NCBI GenBank assembly: GCA_038503075.1
Contig: JBCAML010000015.1
Location: 744,001-808,000, forward strand
Length of the DNA: 64,000 nucleotides
Source: Gyromitra esculenta
Taxonomy: Eukaryota > Ascomycota > Pezizomycetes > Pezizales > Discinaceae
Reading direction: 5' to 3'
The notes beneath the pieces are model-generated. The model did no database searches. It was not told the DNA's origin and saw only the letters and a list, made by a program, of their open reading frames with translations. This document shows positions 1 through 10,323 of the stretch, one piece after another. The translations under genes and the position numbers were made by a program. Numbering within the stretch: position 1 is the stretch's first letter; each line of letters opens with the position of its first letter.

Positions 1-37
1 ATTCGGTTAGGATATACTAATATACCCGTTTCTGCAG

Positions 38-216
38 GCAAGGAGTTTATGCGTAATGTCATGCCCCTACAACCAGAATGGCTTGTTGAGGTCGCGCCTC
101 ACTACCACAAGAAGAAAGACCTAGAAACACTCGGGACGAACAAGAAGATGCCGAAAGGGCAAGGTGCAGCTGCTGCATCGGCGCCAGCTGTAGAGGGTGG
201 GAAGAGTAAGATCTGA
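38..216 (+). CDS. PRP2: Prp2/DHX16-type DEAH-box RNA helicase, last exon (5' part outside the window)
   Basis: This is the C-terminal exon of a spliceosomal DEAH-box helicase that remodels the spliceosome before the first catalytic step. Positions 1-37 read as the end of an intron, with a branch-like TACTAAT and a 3' site CTGCAG ending at 37. The exon joins in phase to complete a probable Ser codon and encodes about 59 residues up to TGA at 214-216. The tail contains [20 protein letters not shown], then HYHKKKDLE and NKKMPKG. This matches the DHX16/Prp2 ending (EFMRQV...WLLEVAPHYYK...KKMPK) better than Prp22 or Prp16. The last 20 residues are Ala/Gly/Lys-rich and not conserved. Helicase motifs lie outside the window, so the Prp2 assignment rests on this tail alone. 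Confidence 0.8.
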
Positions 217-663
217 AATGACGATTTAAGGTGTTTTTGTTTTTCGTTTTCTTGGTAGAATGTTGTAATTGTGGGAAAAGTGAAAGGGGACTGAAAGAAA
301 AGCTGTGTGTATTTTTATTGTATGATGGATGGCTTGAAGAGTGTAATATCACCAGGTTATGGGTCAAGCTTGTATTTGGCCGTATTGGGTTTGGCGTGGG
401 TCAGGAACGTATTTAGGCAGTGAATCGACGAATGATTTCTTATGAAGCTAGTTAAAAAAATCTTCTGGAGGTGGATGCAAGTTTTTTTTTTTTGGAACAG
501 CGGAAAGCGGACGGATTTTTGTTGAGGATATTCATGAATAAACAGAAGTCCGAGTGACGGTCTATGTTTCGATACCACACCCAGTCTACATCTGTTTCTC
601 TACTCTTATCTCGCGTTTGGTGTTGAAATAGTACCCTTGCTAAAAATCCATTCCATAAAGCCC
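217..663. other. 3' flank of the helicase gene, non-coding
   Basis: AT-rich sequence with T runs (481-491) and only short incidental reading frames. It probably holds the 3' UTR and termination region of the upstream helicase. Nothing else is recognisable before the inverted-repeat element that begins at 667. Confidence 0.6.
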
Positions 664-666
664 CTA

Positions 667-1158
667 GGGCGCGTTTGGATCGCAACTGAATTGTGTTCCA
701 ACCACTACCAATTATAATTCAAGGCCAAAACATAATTTGTGAATTTTTCCCCTGTTTGGTATGGACTATTTGCAATTGTTAGAAATACAACTATGTCAAT
801 TTAGAAAAAAGTAGAATTGACCACCTTTCGGTCGCCATGAGCTCACCACCCACAACCTTCTTACAACCACCCACCAACACACAACGATGTCTCCAAAAAC
901 TGACAAAACAAAGGCTGCATGGAACAACAACAAAGATAAATACTTACTAAAGCTGCTAAAAAAGCAGATTGACGCAGGAAAAAGATCTGATAGCGCGAGG
1001 AGGTGTGGTGGTGGTGGTTGAGAAGGAAAAGGTGTCAGCCGCTCGACTGCTTGGTTGCTAAAACTACAATTTTAGGCATTCACAACTTGGCCCTCGGCAG
1101 TCATAAGTGGCGGGGATTAAAATCTCCAAGTACTGCATGTGTTTCTCCAAACGGGCCC
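667..1158 (+). mobile_element. Non-autonomous PIF/Harbinger-like element with a truncated Myb/SANT ORF
   Basis: A 492-bp element bounded by 13-bp terminal inverted repeats. The left end is GGGCGCGTTTGGA (667-679). The right end, 1146-1158, reads TCCAAACGGGCCC, a 12/13 match to the reverse complement. Both ends are flanked by the trinucleotide CTA (664-666 and 1159-1161), consistent with a 3-bp target-site duplication. The GTTTGG-containing TIR and 3-bp duplication fit PIF/Harbinger (Tourist-like) elements; CTA departs by one base from the usual TWA. Inside, an ORF at 887-1021 resembles the Myb/SANT-like DNA-binding protein that accompanies these transposons. No transposase is present, so the copy is non-autonomous and probably deleted internally. 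Confidence 0.72.
887..1021 (+). pseudogene. Truncated Myb/SANT-like DNA-binding domain ORF inside the inverted-repeat element
   Basis: A 44-codon ORF beginning ATGTCTCC and ending at TGA 1019-1021. Its core, KAAWNNNKDKYLLKLLKKQ then IDAGKRSDS, resembles the first helix of the Myb/SANT-like domain found beside PIF/Harbinger transposases (W....D.LL.LL..Q...G.RSD). After the serine the frame runs into a low-complexity Arg-Cys-Gly4 tail, so the domain is cut short and probably non-functional. The ORF lies wholly within the TIR-bounded element. Family assignment is from memory of the pattern, without an alignment. Confidence 0.55.
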
Positions 1159-1424
1159 CTACCATGTTTACGGAATAAACACAAGGCAGCTGCAATGTCG
1201 AGTCCTGCGTGTTGTCGTCAGGAATTCTCTTAAAATCATCGGATATCACTCGCTGCTTTCAGTGTCTACTGATTTTTACTGGAATTTCGATCCAAAATGC
1301 AAAACACACAGCCAGCAAGAACTCTTATGATATTGAGAATCTAATATCTATTTTATCTTGTGGGATTCACAGTCTCCTGTTGGCCGGCTGGAAGTGCACT
1401 CCCTTGATGAAAAACGCAACGCCA

Positions 1425-2911
1425 TCACTCGGGCTTCATCCCGATGACGTGCACCCTCTTTTCCTTGTACCACATGACCACTGTCAAATTCCTCGCAACC
1501 AACGCTGTCGGATCCGCAGTCTCCAACACATCTAACACATCCTCCGGTGTTTCTGCATCAAGACATATAATGCACGTTTTGCTCAGCAACTTCCTAGCTT
1601 TTGTAAAATCCAGCCAATCCACTCTCTGCTTAATACCCGTAATCTCGATAATTTGCAGGTTCTCCCCAGCCTGGAAAAGGAAACACCAAAAATCCTCCCA
1701 CCACTTCTTAGACACCCAAGACTGCGTTGCATCCTTCCCGTGCTCAAACCTTTCGATATCGAGCTTCAGGTAGCGCAGGTTCTGCAATCCTATCTTGATC
1801 CCGCGGAGCTTCATTGCGCTGAAACCACGAACTTCAAGGAACTTGAGCGACGGTGGCGTAATCCTGGCGGACTGGAACTCTCGGACATGGTCTCGCTGAC
1901 TAGACTCGCAGATCCACGTAGGGGTACTGTCCTCCTCTAGCGGGATAGGCGATGTGGCAGGATTGCTCGTCTCAATCACGAGACTCTGAAAGTGGATCCA
2001 CTCCTGAAAAGTTGAGAGAGCGTACAGTACACAAACACTGTACGGATTCTGAATTGCCGTTTCCGCTTTTCTATAGATCGCATGGTCAAGCTTCAATTCA
2101 TCGCAAATAAGCGGATGTCTGAGTACCCCTGCTATCTGTGCGATATGGCTGATTTGGGAATATCCAAACGTCAGGCTGACGAGATTTGGGAATCTATTGG
2201 TGAGCAGAAACTCAGCTGAGAGATGGTTTAAACCGCTGAAATAAAGGTGGCGGAGCGGCACTTCTTGGGGACCACGGGTACGCTGAGAGAGGGAGAAGTT
2301 GAATGTTTTACAGGGCATGCTGTCGATGGCGAGAGACCCAAGGCGTTTAATTTGATATTTTTGGATGAATTGGGCTAAATGCCTAGGCTCCATAGGATAC
2401 TCCCCGAATTGTTCCACCTTCCGGGGATCATAGGGATCTATGAAGTATGTGAATACGGATTTCCAACTCTAGGGCCATTTTAAATTTTTTTCTTTGGTTA
2501 GCTTTGGAACCAGTTATTAAACAAATCCGTTTTTTTTAAAGAAAAAAAGAAGAAGAAACATACAACTGGCGGTATATTCAGCACAATCTCCTTCCAGTGC
2601 CTACAAACATGAGCCAACTTCAACACTGTCCGCACATACGGACAGACCCGTTCCTTAACTCCGTGCTCCATCCTACCGACTGTTAAAAACACCATAAGTA
2701 GTAGCTCCACGGGTAATCGCTTGATGTGGCATGTTGAATCTGGCACTAGAGCCCGTAAACGTGACGAGCGACGCAACTGTGGTCTTCCAGATATTGGTTT
2801 GCTACGTAATTTAGCTACAGCCTGCGACGACGGAGGTGGAGTAGCGGGGGGGGTGATGATGGTATTTTCGGAGGAAAGATTTCGCTTCTTGCGCGACGGC
2901 GGTTTAGCCAT
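1425..2911 (-). CDS. F-box protein with degenerate leucine-rich tail (paralogue A)
   Basis: Two exons on the minus strand, 2911-2564 and 2468-1425, with an intron at 2563-2469 (GTATGT...CTAG). The protein is about 463 residues. After a basic, Ser/Pro-rich N terminus, an F-box spans roughly residues 62-116: CHIKRLPVELLLMVFLTV, then LKLAHVCRHWKEIVLNIPPV. F-box proteins usually recruit substrates to SCF ubiquitin ligases through Skp1. The remainder has irregular Leu-rich segments (LRHLYFSGLNHLSAEFLLTN, LKFLEVRGFSAM, LRYLKLDIERF) like degenerate LRRs in fungal F-box families. The start at 2911 was preferred over an in-frame ATG at 2986 because the paralogue at 26.8 kb starts at the equivalent place. 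The splice site is confirmed by that paralogue (SWKSVF here, SLYSVF there, both phase 0). Substrate unknown. Confidence 0.85.
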
Positions 2912-4293
2912 CACTAAGGTAAATTTGACGGCCAAACTGACAGAATCTTCAGCAGTGTTGATTCTCGATATCCAGCCTCGAAACAACCCTAACCCATGAT
3001 CGACTGCATGCCAAGCGGCGGCTACCTCTACCTTGGCAAGGGAATGTTCTGCATATAACCGGGGCCTTTTCGTCTGTCTATTCTATTCAGAGATGAATAC
3101 AATAACGGGATTTTGGGGGAGTGGTTGGGGTACATGCACCTTTGGGAAATTTTCAAACCCGTTTTTCAGTGCGAATGATCTAATCCTCATTTCAAATTCC
3201 CAAAATACTCGTAAGGCATATATAAGAGCTACCTACATAGAATTTGAAATTTTGTGTCGTCCAGCTCTGGCGCCTCACTGGCGCCGACTCCCCATAAGCT
3301 ATAAACATGATTTCTTAATCATATATAGTCTCAGGCCTCGAAAGACCCACTATCTCACCCTAAGCTCTGCATGAAAGATTCCTACTGCACTAGGAGATTT
3401 TTCAAGCATAATTCTATAACCACTAGCCAGTCCACCCAATCCCGTTCCATTTATGTAGCTTCATACACCCCAAACATCCAAGTCATCATTACCAATGAAC
3501 CAATAACACCGGCTTCTAATACCAATTCGAACTGATATCGAAGAAAGTAAGCACTAGTGCAGTAGTTATGTGTACCAATTACAGGCAACACTAGCATTAT
3601 GTGCCACTGGTCCACATCACCTATAGTTACCTAGTACACTTGCGCAAGGAAACTAGTTATAAAAACGTGGGGAAACAAGAGAGAGTTCAATCTGGTTTTG
3701 AGGGAGGGGACTTGCTGTATTTATTGTTTTAACACTCAGCACGTAACCACATGTACTTATAACTATAACGAGGCTAGTACCCAGGAGTTGCTTAGTAGTT
3801 TCAGAAGCCAAGCTTTAATTAGGATTGCGAGGCTGGAAAATGATGTATTAGAGCAAATTTTCCAAATCTATACAGCCAAGGTCTAGAGATCAAGGCGACA
3901 GTTTTATCACGCTGTGATTGCAAAAAGAATAAATACATGTAGATGTAGATAAATATTCATAATGGGTAACATAAAGCCATATCTCCATAATAAAACAACC
4001 ACTTAGGGTGTTTATAGAGATACCGCGTACCAGGACCTCACGAACAGTTTTATGAATCTGTATCTATCGAGGCCTAACAGAAACTCACCAAAATTGCATA
4101 ATTTGGATATGTAAGTTAAAGCAGCTTCTCTTAATCTTCTCAGCCTACCGTCATCCGTTTCTTTCCATGCTTCTCCATAATAGCAGACATACTACATGTG
4201 GTTAGATGGTGGTTAGTTAAATCCAAACCATTCATTGTCCCTACCAATCAACAAGTTGCATAGTATTTTCTGTCAGAGGCTTCAAATCTACCA
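2912..4293. other. Intergenic region between divergent F-box and nucleoporin genes
   Basis: About 1.4 kb without a convincing gene. It holds a telobox-like AACCCTAACCC at 2985-2995, close to the F-box gene start, and one TACATGTA at 3934-3941. Short frames at 3033-3374 and 3698-3886 show no recognisable motif. The 17-bp tandem array begins at 4294. Confidence 0.6.
2985..2995. promoter_or_regulatory. Telobox-like AACCCTAACCC upstream of an F-box gene
   Basis: An 11-bp match to one and a half telomere units, about 75 bp upstream of the chosen start codon of the minus-strand F-box gene. Such boxes are bound by Myb-type telobox factors in some fungi and plants. Here it is a sequence match only. 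Confidence 0.3.
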
Positions 4294-4378
4294 TCTCAAT
4301 GAGTCTATCAACTCAATGGACCTACCAACTCAATGAATCTACCAACTCAATGGACCTACAACCCCAATGAATCTATCC
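4294..4378. repeat. 17-bp minisatellite, five copies
   Basis: Five tandem 17-bp units with consensus ACTCAATGRAYCTACCA at 4294-4310, 4311-4327, 4328-4344, 4345-4361 and 4362-4378. The units alternate between a GGACC and a GARTC core, giving a 34-bp higher-order period. The array lies about 200 bp upstream of the nucleoporin start codon, in its probable promoter or 5' UTR. Confidence 0.8.
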
Positions 4379-4585
4379 GCCCAATTGTAGTCAATTGAGG
4401 TACCTACAAGCGCTGGACGCCTCCGTCCTTTCTTCCATCCTTTTTTTACTCGTTTCCTCGTCTTCCATCAACCACTTTTTCCAGACCTTTCCTACTAAAG
4501 ATAGCTACTCTCAATTTCTCTCTTGTCTCCCTTAGTTCCTCATTTTTAATTCCTTCATTTCAATTTCATCCCATAACGACCTAGG

Positions 4586-6832
4586 ATGTTAAATCTACCC
4601 ACTAACGACAACCTCCTTTTAGGATTTGGTTTCTCAAATTCGAGAACTGAGAACACTGATGGTGGTAGCTTTTGTAGTAATGCCACTACATCCTCTTTGA
4701 CAACGAATTCTGTGCCTTCCACAGACTCATTTCCCCCTCCAGATCAACTTCCTGTCCATGATCTCCAGCTTCTAGAAGATACGATCCAGAATCTTCAAAT
4801 TCTAGCATCAAGCTCTCCATTCGAGGGACCTATTGAGAGCACAGGTGGGGTATTTGAAGATACTTCGTTGTCGTTATTAGACACTCCTGAATCTTCAAGC
4901 ACTCCTGCGGATGCTCCTCCTCCACTTCTTGCTACTACTTTCGCTAGCCTTGTTGGGGCCAAGGTCACTGCAAGAGGAGATGTATCCAGTCCCTCCTCTT
5001 CCACTTCTTCTGCCTTCTTTGGTGGACCTATTATAATAAACCAACAAATGGCTACTTCTGCGCTGCTTCCTACTTCCCTTGCTACTGAAGGACTCAGTGT
5101 TCCCGGTCTAGGAACCCAAAATCTTTATGCTCCGACCCCCTTTGATGAATATACTGCAACCGCTCGTGAGTTTTTATAATTTCCGTTACTCTTTTGTCTC
5201 ACTCTTGTTTTACTTTTTTCCTCGATCATTTCCATTTCCGGCGAGGAATGCCTACTGAGCGACATCCTTTGTTTGTGCCTCAATTACGATGAATATCATA
5301 ACAGCAGCTAATACAAATTTACTCTGACAGACACTCCTGCTGTGCTATCTTCAACGACAGAAGATCCATTCGATAGCCTAGATATGTTTAACGCCGCATT
5401 GAATGCGAATACTGGAGCGACTCCCACCACGGGAACTCAGTCGCCCTTCGCTCAAACAACACCAACCGGCGCAAAAGCTTTATCTATCTCTGCTAATGTA
5501 ACAACTCCCATCTCTGCTTTCCCGAATGCAGCACCTAGTACTCCACCACCCACGAGGCCTCCCCCAGGATCTATGGGACCTCCTCCAACCCCTAGGATCA
5601 AGATTCCATCTAGTTTCGCACCTCCACAAATAGTTCTTCCTCCCGGATCCCTCTTCGCAGATTCAGCATCCACTAGTCCTGAGTCCCCCACCAGATCCTC
5701 TGCACCCCCAACAACATCCCTCTTTGCACCTGCAACACTTCGTCCTGCTGCTGCTACAGCTACCACAAATGGAGCAGTAACTGCTCCGTTATCTCTCTTC
5801 CCGTCTGCAGTGATCCCTTCAACTCCTTTGTTCCCAGCTGTGGAGCCTGTTCTTACTTTTATTCCCGCACCCGCACTACCTGTCCTTACGTCTCTCTTCG
5901 CATCTGCAACGCCTCCCACGACCTTTACACCAGTCGTGTCGACCACCAATAGCCCTAGTATTACGGCCACTCCAGCAACCCTAGCTTCTTCCAATGCCGC
6001 AGCCAACAACTCTCAAGCTGCGCCAGCACCAGCGTGTACCATGCCTCTGCCACAATCTCTATTCCAAACTAGCATCCCCCCTCAAGAATCACGCTTGAAA
6101 GCCAAAACCTTGGAGGAAATCATCGGTCAATGGGCAGCCGACGTTGAAATATACAAAAACGAGCTCCACGGACGCGGAGCCGAAATCAATAAATGGGACG
6201 CTATATTTTTCGACAACCAGGACAAGATCCTAAGATTAACTACCGAGGTCAAGGAAGCTGAGAGAGCGCAGAGCATGATCGATAATGCTCTGGAACAGCT
6301 CGAGGGCGAGCAGGAACATATGGAAAAACTGTTTGATTACTATGAGGCTGCGCTCAACGAGATGGAGAAGGAGAACTCGGTGACGCAGCCTATGGGTGTT
6401 GAGAGGGAGCATATTTTTGATACGGTCGTGGTGTTGAGCGCTAAGTTGGCGGAGATGGGAGCTGGGGCGATGGATCTGATTTCTGCGCTGAATAGTGCGA
6501 GTGCGAGGGTTGAGAATATCGACTCCGACAGTCACGTGAGTTTTCCCCGGTTTTTTTTCAAGCATAGGGGATCCTCTGACTTTTAGCAGATTTCGACTAT
6601 CGTTAAGCTCCTCAACGAGCACCTTCGAGTTATGCGGTGGGTTGATACCCAAACTGCCGCTTTGGTAAGTCGTACTTAGTCTGATCACTGGTGTTGCAGA
6701 GTTACTTGCTAACAGGTGGATTAGTCTGAGAAGATTGAGAATGTGCGCACGAAGCCGAAGGTTTCTCATCTTGATACCGAAGAGGATAAGAATATGCATA
6801 GTTTCAGTGAAAGCCATGGGAAGAGGTATTGA
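4586..6832 (+). CDS. Nsp1/Nup62-type nucleoporin with FG-depleted N-terminal region
   Basis: Four exons: 4586-5165, 5331-6535, 6590-6664 and 6725-6832, about 655 residues. The C-terminal part (about 450-640) is the coiled-coil domain of Nsp1/Nup62, the scaffold of the central channel complex of the nuclear pore. It contains TLEEIIGQWAADVEIYKNEL, AEINKWDAIFFDNQDKIL, a YYEAALNEMEKE stretch and ISTIVKLLNEHLRVMRWVD before TQTAAL. Orthologues carry an N-terminal domain packed with FG repeats. Here 450 Ser/Thr/Pro/Ala-rich residues contain only two FG dipeptides (LLGFGF near the start and FFGG). Instead they hold repeated SLF-x-x motifs in which the glycine is lost (SLFAD, SLFAP, SLFPS, SLFAS, SLFQT). 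Donors are GTGAGT or GTAAGT. The third exon has a tandem acceptor TTTTAGCAG, so three bases (one Gln) may be optional. It is either the divergent orthologue or a second Nsp1 copy. Confidence 0.85.
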
Positions 6833-8359
6833 TACTGGGTGAACTCTTTTGTTGGGCTATTTTCTCTAATATCTTATAATACCGTATACTTTTGTTTTAA
6901 AATTATTATTTTTGAGGACTAGAAGTCACTTTAATCGTGTCTTAGCTTTAAAATAATATAGCTGCTAAAGATAAATACGTCGAGTGATAATTGATGATAG
7001 GATTGTTAGAAGGGTTTTAGTTTCATATTTCATACGTAGCACACAGAAATCCAACACAAAACTATTAACAATATTCATCTTGTAATTTCGATACCAAATG
7101 AGTGTGATGCAATGTACAGTCTCGCCCGCAAAACCGTAGTACCCTACAGCCTATTGATAGTAAAATCCATATTCGCAAATCAAGCTAGGGGACAGTGAAC
7201 CAAAAGAGCGGAATAGTATGGAAATGCCGAGATGCTAAATAACATCTAGCAGCTTCACATAGCTACCTCCTACGAAATTTGTAGCTTCAATCCTCCGACT
7301 GCCGCGTTCAATAGAGAAGGAGTCAAGACTTTGCAGCGGCACCGTGCGTGCTGCATTGACAATTATTGGTTGCTCAGCAGAGACTAGAGAGACCGATGAT
7401 AAAAGCACACTAAGACTGCCACTTTTTTTATTCTCGTTATTTTTACCTCAGTGTTTATCGCAAAAATTTTATCAATCGATAATCTCGCAGCCAACTCCTC
7501 GCATGACAGTCCTCTCCTATATCGGGTATGTGTGAAAGAGAAGGCAATAGCAAACTGCTGAGTTGAGGCTGGGTACGAGATCACACCAGACCTTACTAGA
7601 CGGTTACCTAGCAGCGAAAACCCCCGCAACGGTTCATCTGTACTTGATAGCTGATAGGAACATGAACAAAGCTCCATTCGGGTCTCGAGAGACTGACCAT
7701 ATTTGTACGAGTGATGGTCCATGACGTGTTTCTAGGATGAAGGAATAGGAGAAATAACGAATAAGCGAATTACTACTCTCAAATCATCCAATACCCTAGA
7801 TCCACCCAATGCCTACCGCCAGACTCACAGTCTCCCTCTCTCCATCCCTCTCAAAAAATTCCCTTCCAACAAAAATTAACACTTACTAATGTACAATAGA
7901 GCACAAGTAACTACCAGAAGGCAAAAAAAAACCTAAAACTCAAAACAACCCATCTAAAGGTACACTTGCCCAAGTATACGTACTTTAATTACTTTCATCA
8001 CCCGTCGCCTACTCCTTTCCACTTCCCCATCCCCATCCTATCTTACGGCTCCCCAATAATAAAACTAAAACTAACTATGAAAAAATAAATCATCAATAGC
8101 GGTACAAGCGCCCCAGAGCAATGCACGCAATTGGTGAATAGCATATAAAGAAGGAAGAAGAAAAGAAAGCAAAAATGCAAAGAATCCAGCCTCCCAACTA
8201 CCAACTACCTCCCTTCCTGTCATTATGCGTACCGTCATTAATTCGTTGTTATATTTCTTTTGTCCTACCCACGCTCGAGAGTGAGAGAGAAAGAACCCAA
8301 TTTCAAAAAGAGATGGGGGGAACAGGAAATTTCAAAAAAAACCCAACTTCCTATTATTC
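6833..8359. other. Intergenic region between convergent nucleoporin and DMA1 genes
   Basis: About 1.5 kb between two convergent gene ends, AT-rich and without supported coding sequence. Both 3' UTRs should lie here. The stretch 7780-8350 is A/C-rich with poly-A runs. Confidence 0.6.
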
Positions 8360-10323
8360 TCATAATCCTCCCGTTTCAACCCTTGTTTCATTTCCTACCC
8401 CTTCTCCACCCTCCATTGCTACATCACCCCTATCTTCCCCCAAAAATGCACCCCCGTCAAACACAAATGGGCCCGCGTCATTCATTGGTGTCATCGGTCC
8501 TTCATGCCCGCCTTCACCACTACTACTACCGCTACCACTAGCATTCCCTCCTTCCTCCGGGCCACCTCCTTCCTGCTGCAGATCCAAGTCCCGCACCCTT
8601 TCATTACGCCTCCTCCAGGAGCCAGTGGCACGGCTAGAAGATATCTGTCGTATTTCAACTGGGGATGTGGAAACAGCCAGTGGCGGGTCTAGAACTAATT
8701 CGGAAGATTGTTGATCGATGAGTGGGTGAACAATTTCATCAGTAGTGACATTACTTTCTGATGGATCCTCCGATGGTTCTCCCGGTGTATCATGGGCTGG
8801 TTCTATTGACGATTCTTCCGTTTCCGTCCCAGCTGTGACTGCGGGGACAAGTTCTTCCCCGTGTTGTTCATCATCAAACACTTCCCATCCTTCGCCGAGC
8901 TCGTCCTCCTCGATATCTCGATCGAGGTCGGCGATGGCACGACAGTTAGGGCAAAGAAAAGTAGGGTATTCCTTTTCAACGAGGGGCCGAATGCATTTGT
9001 AGTGCCAAACGTGGGAGCATGGGGCTACGAAGAGCGATTGGCAGGGCTAAAGGAAAAAAATCAGTAAACAGATCATTTCCTTGCTTTGGTCATGGGACTT
9101 GAGAGGTGCATAGATTGGTGAGTAAGGAACTTACAGCTACGGGCATAAGGCATATTGAGCATTCCGAGGTGTGGGTTGAGCAGGCGTCACCATCTTTGGC
9201 TTTCGATGCCCCACTGGGATTGCTTTTTGCTAGGTTCCGTATTCGGCGGTGTGCAGACATACTATCACTTGGATCAGCCCAAACATCCCCACCAAAAGCC
9301 CCCAACTTCCCATAAGCTTCTGATCGCAGGAGGAAAGCCAGCATACTTGAAATTGTTCAGCGACTTTTGCCACGCCCTATTCAGCTCCACCCTAATTTTC
9401 ACACATCTAAATATTTGCTCCTCCCCACCTTTAAAATCGATCCCTAGCTGCAAAATATCCCCATCGTACAGCGGATACGCCTTACTTTCCATCCCTGGTG
9501 GCGACAACCTGATGTGATTCAAGAACGTCCCACTAGAGCTCTTGACATCCCTTACATACCATTGCCCCCCATCACACCAAAATTCACAGTGTCGCCGTGA
9601 CACCACCTTTGACTTGAACCCCACAGGCGCAGACGGATTCGAAGAATCCCGATCGCTGTAACGACCTACTCTTATACGCTCATCTTTAAATCTAAGGGTA
9701 CGCTCAATCGGCGGAAATATGAGCGACTCCCGCGAAGCCCGTTGATCAATGTGCGGAATGAAGCGAATGGACGCAGCGGGCTCGTTGGTCTGCGCAACAC
9801 GAGCATTATTACTGGGAGATCGGACGAGAGGTGGATTTGCGGGCCCATGGGTTGACGTGGGGTCCAGCGGGTTCGAGATGGTCTCGTCGATAGATCGTAC
9901 TGGGGTGGTGGAGTCATTAGGACGAACACTGGAATTGCTGGAAACGACACCTGGGGTGTTTGACAGCTCTGCAGAGGGCAGCGAAGCTACGCGGGAAAGC
10001 CCACTGACGCCGCTCACCGTTGGGAGCCACGCGTTAGAAGCTGTGTTGTTGAGAGGACTGGTTGAGCGCTGCCGAGGAACGTGCGTTGATGTTGGTGGGG
10101 ATGACGATAGTGCGGGGGCGATATGGCTAAACACGTTGTGGGCCGAGTTTGAGGATGCATTGGTGGGAGTTACGGTTGGGGCGGCGGGAAGGGAGGTAGA
10201 GTTGTTGTGGTTGTGCGTATAGTGACGAAGATGGTAAAGACTACGAAGCCGGCCAGTTCTTTGAGAGGGTGAGGTAGCTGAGGAAGCGACCGGCGACGGT
10301 GAGGTAGTCATGCTGGGAAGCAT
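8360..10323 (-). CDS. DMA1: Dma1-type FHA-RING E3 ubiquitin ligase
   Basis: Three exons on the minus strand: 10323-9347, 9261-9135 and 9046-8360, about 596 residues. The Ser/Thr-rich N terminus is followed by an FHA domain at about 208-312, with RVGRYSDRD, SKVVSRRHCEFW and KSSSGTFLNHIRLS carrying the phosphothreonine-binding Arg, Ser-Arg-Arg-His and Asn elements. Next comes a C3H2C3 RING at 360-403: C360, C363, C378, H380, H383, C386, C400 and C403 (CSICLMPVA, APCSHVWHYKCIRP, CPNCRA). This FHA-then-RING order defines Dma1/Dma2, which ubiquitinate phosphorylated substrates in the spindle-position checkpoint and septation control. The 85-bp first intron was placed to give NNFN-MSAHRRIRNLAK, the conserved linker. 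The tail of about 190 residues after the RING is acidic and Gly/Glu-rich, longer than in yeasts. Start could also be the ATG four codons downstream. Confidence 0.92.

Noticed and set aside
5452..6009. Antisense 185-codon frame within the nucleoporin gene
   Set aside because: It mirrors the Pro/Thr/Ala-rich coding sequence in reverse and has no motif; the sense strand encodes the conserved protein.
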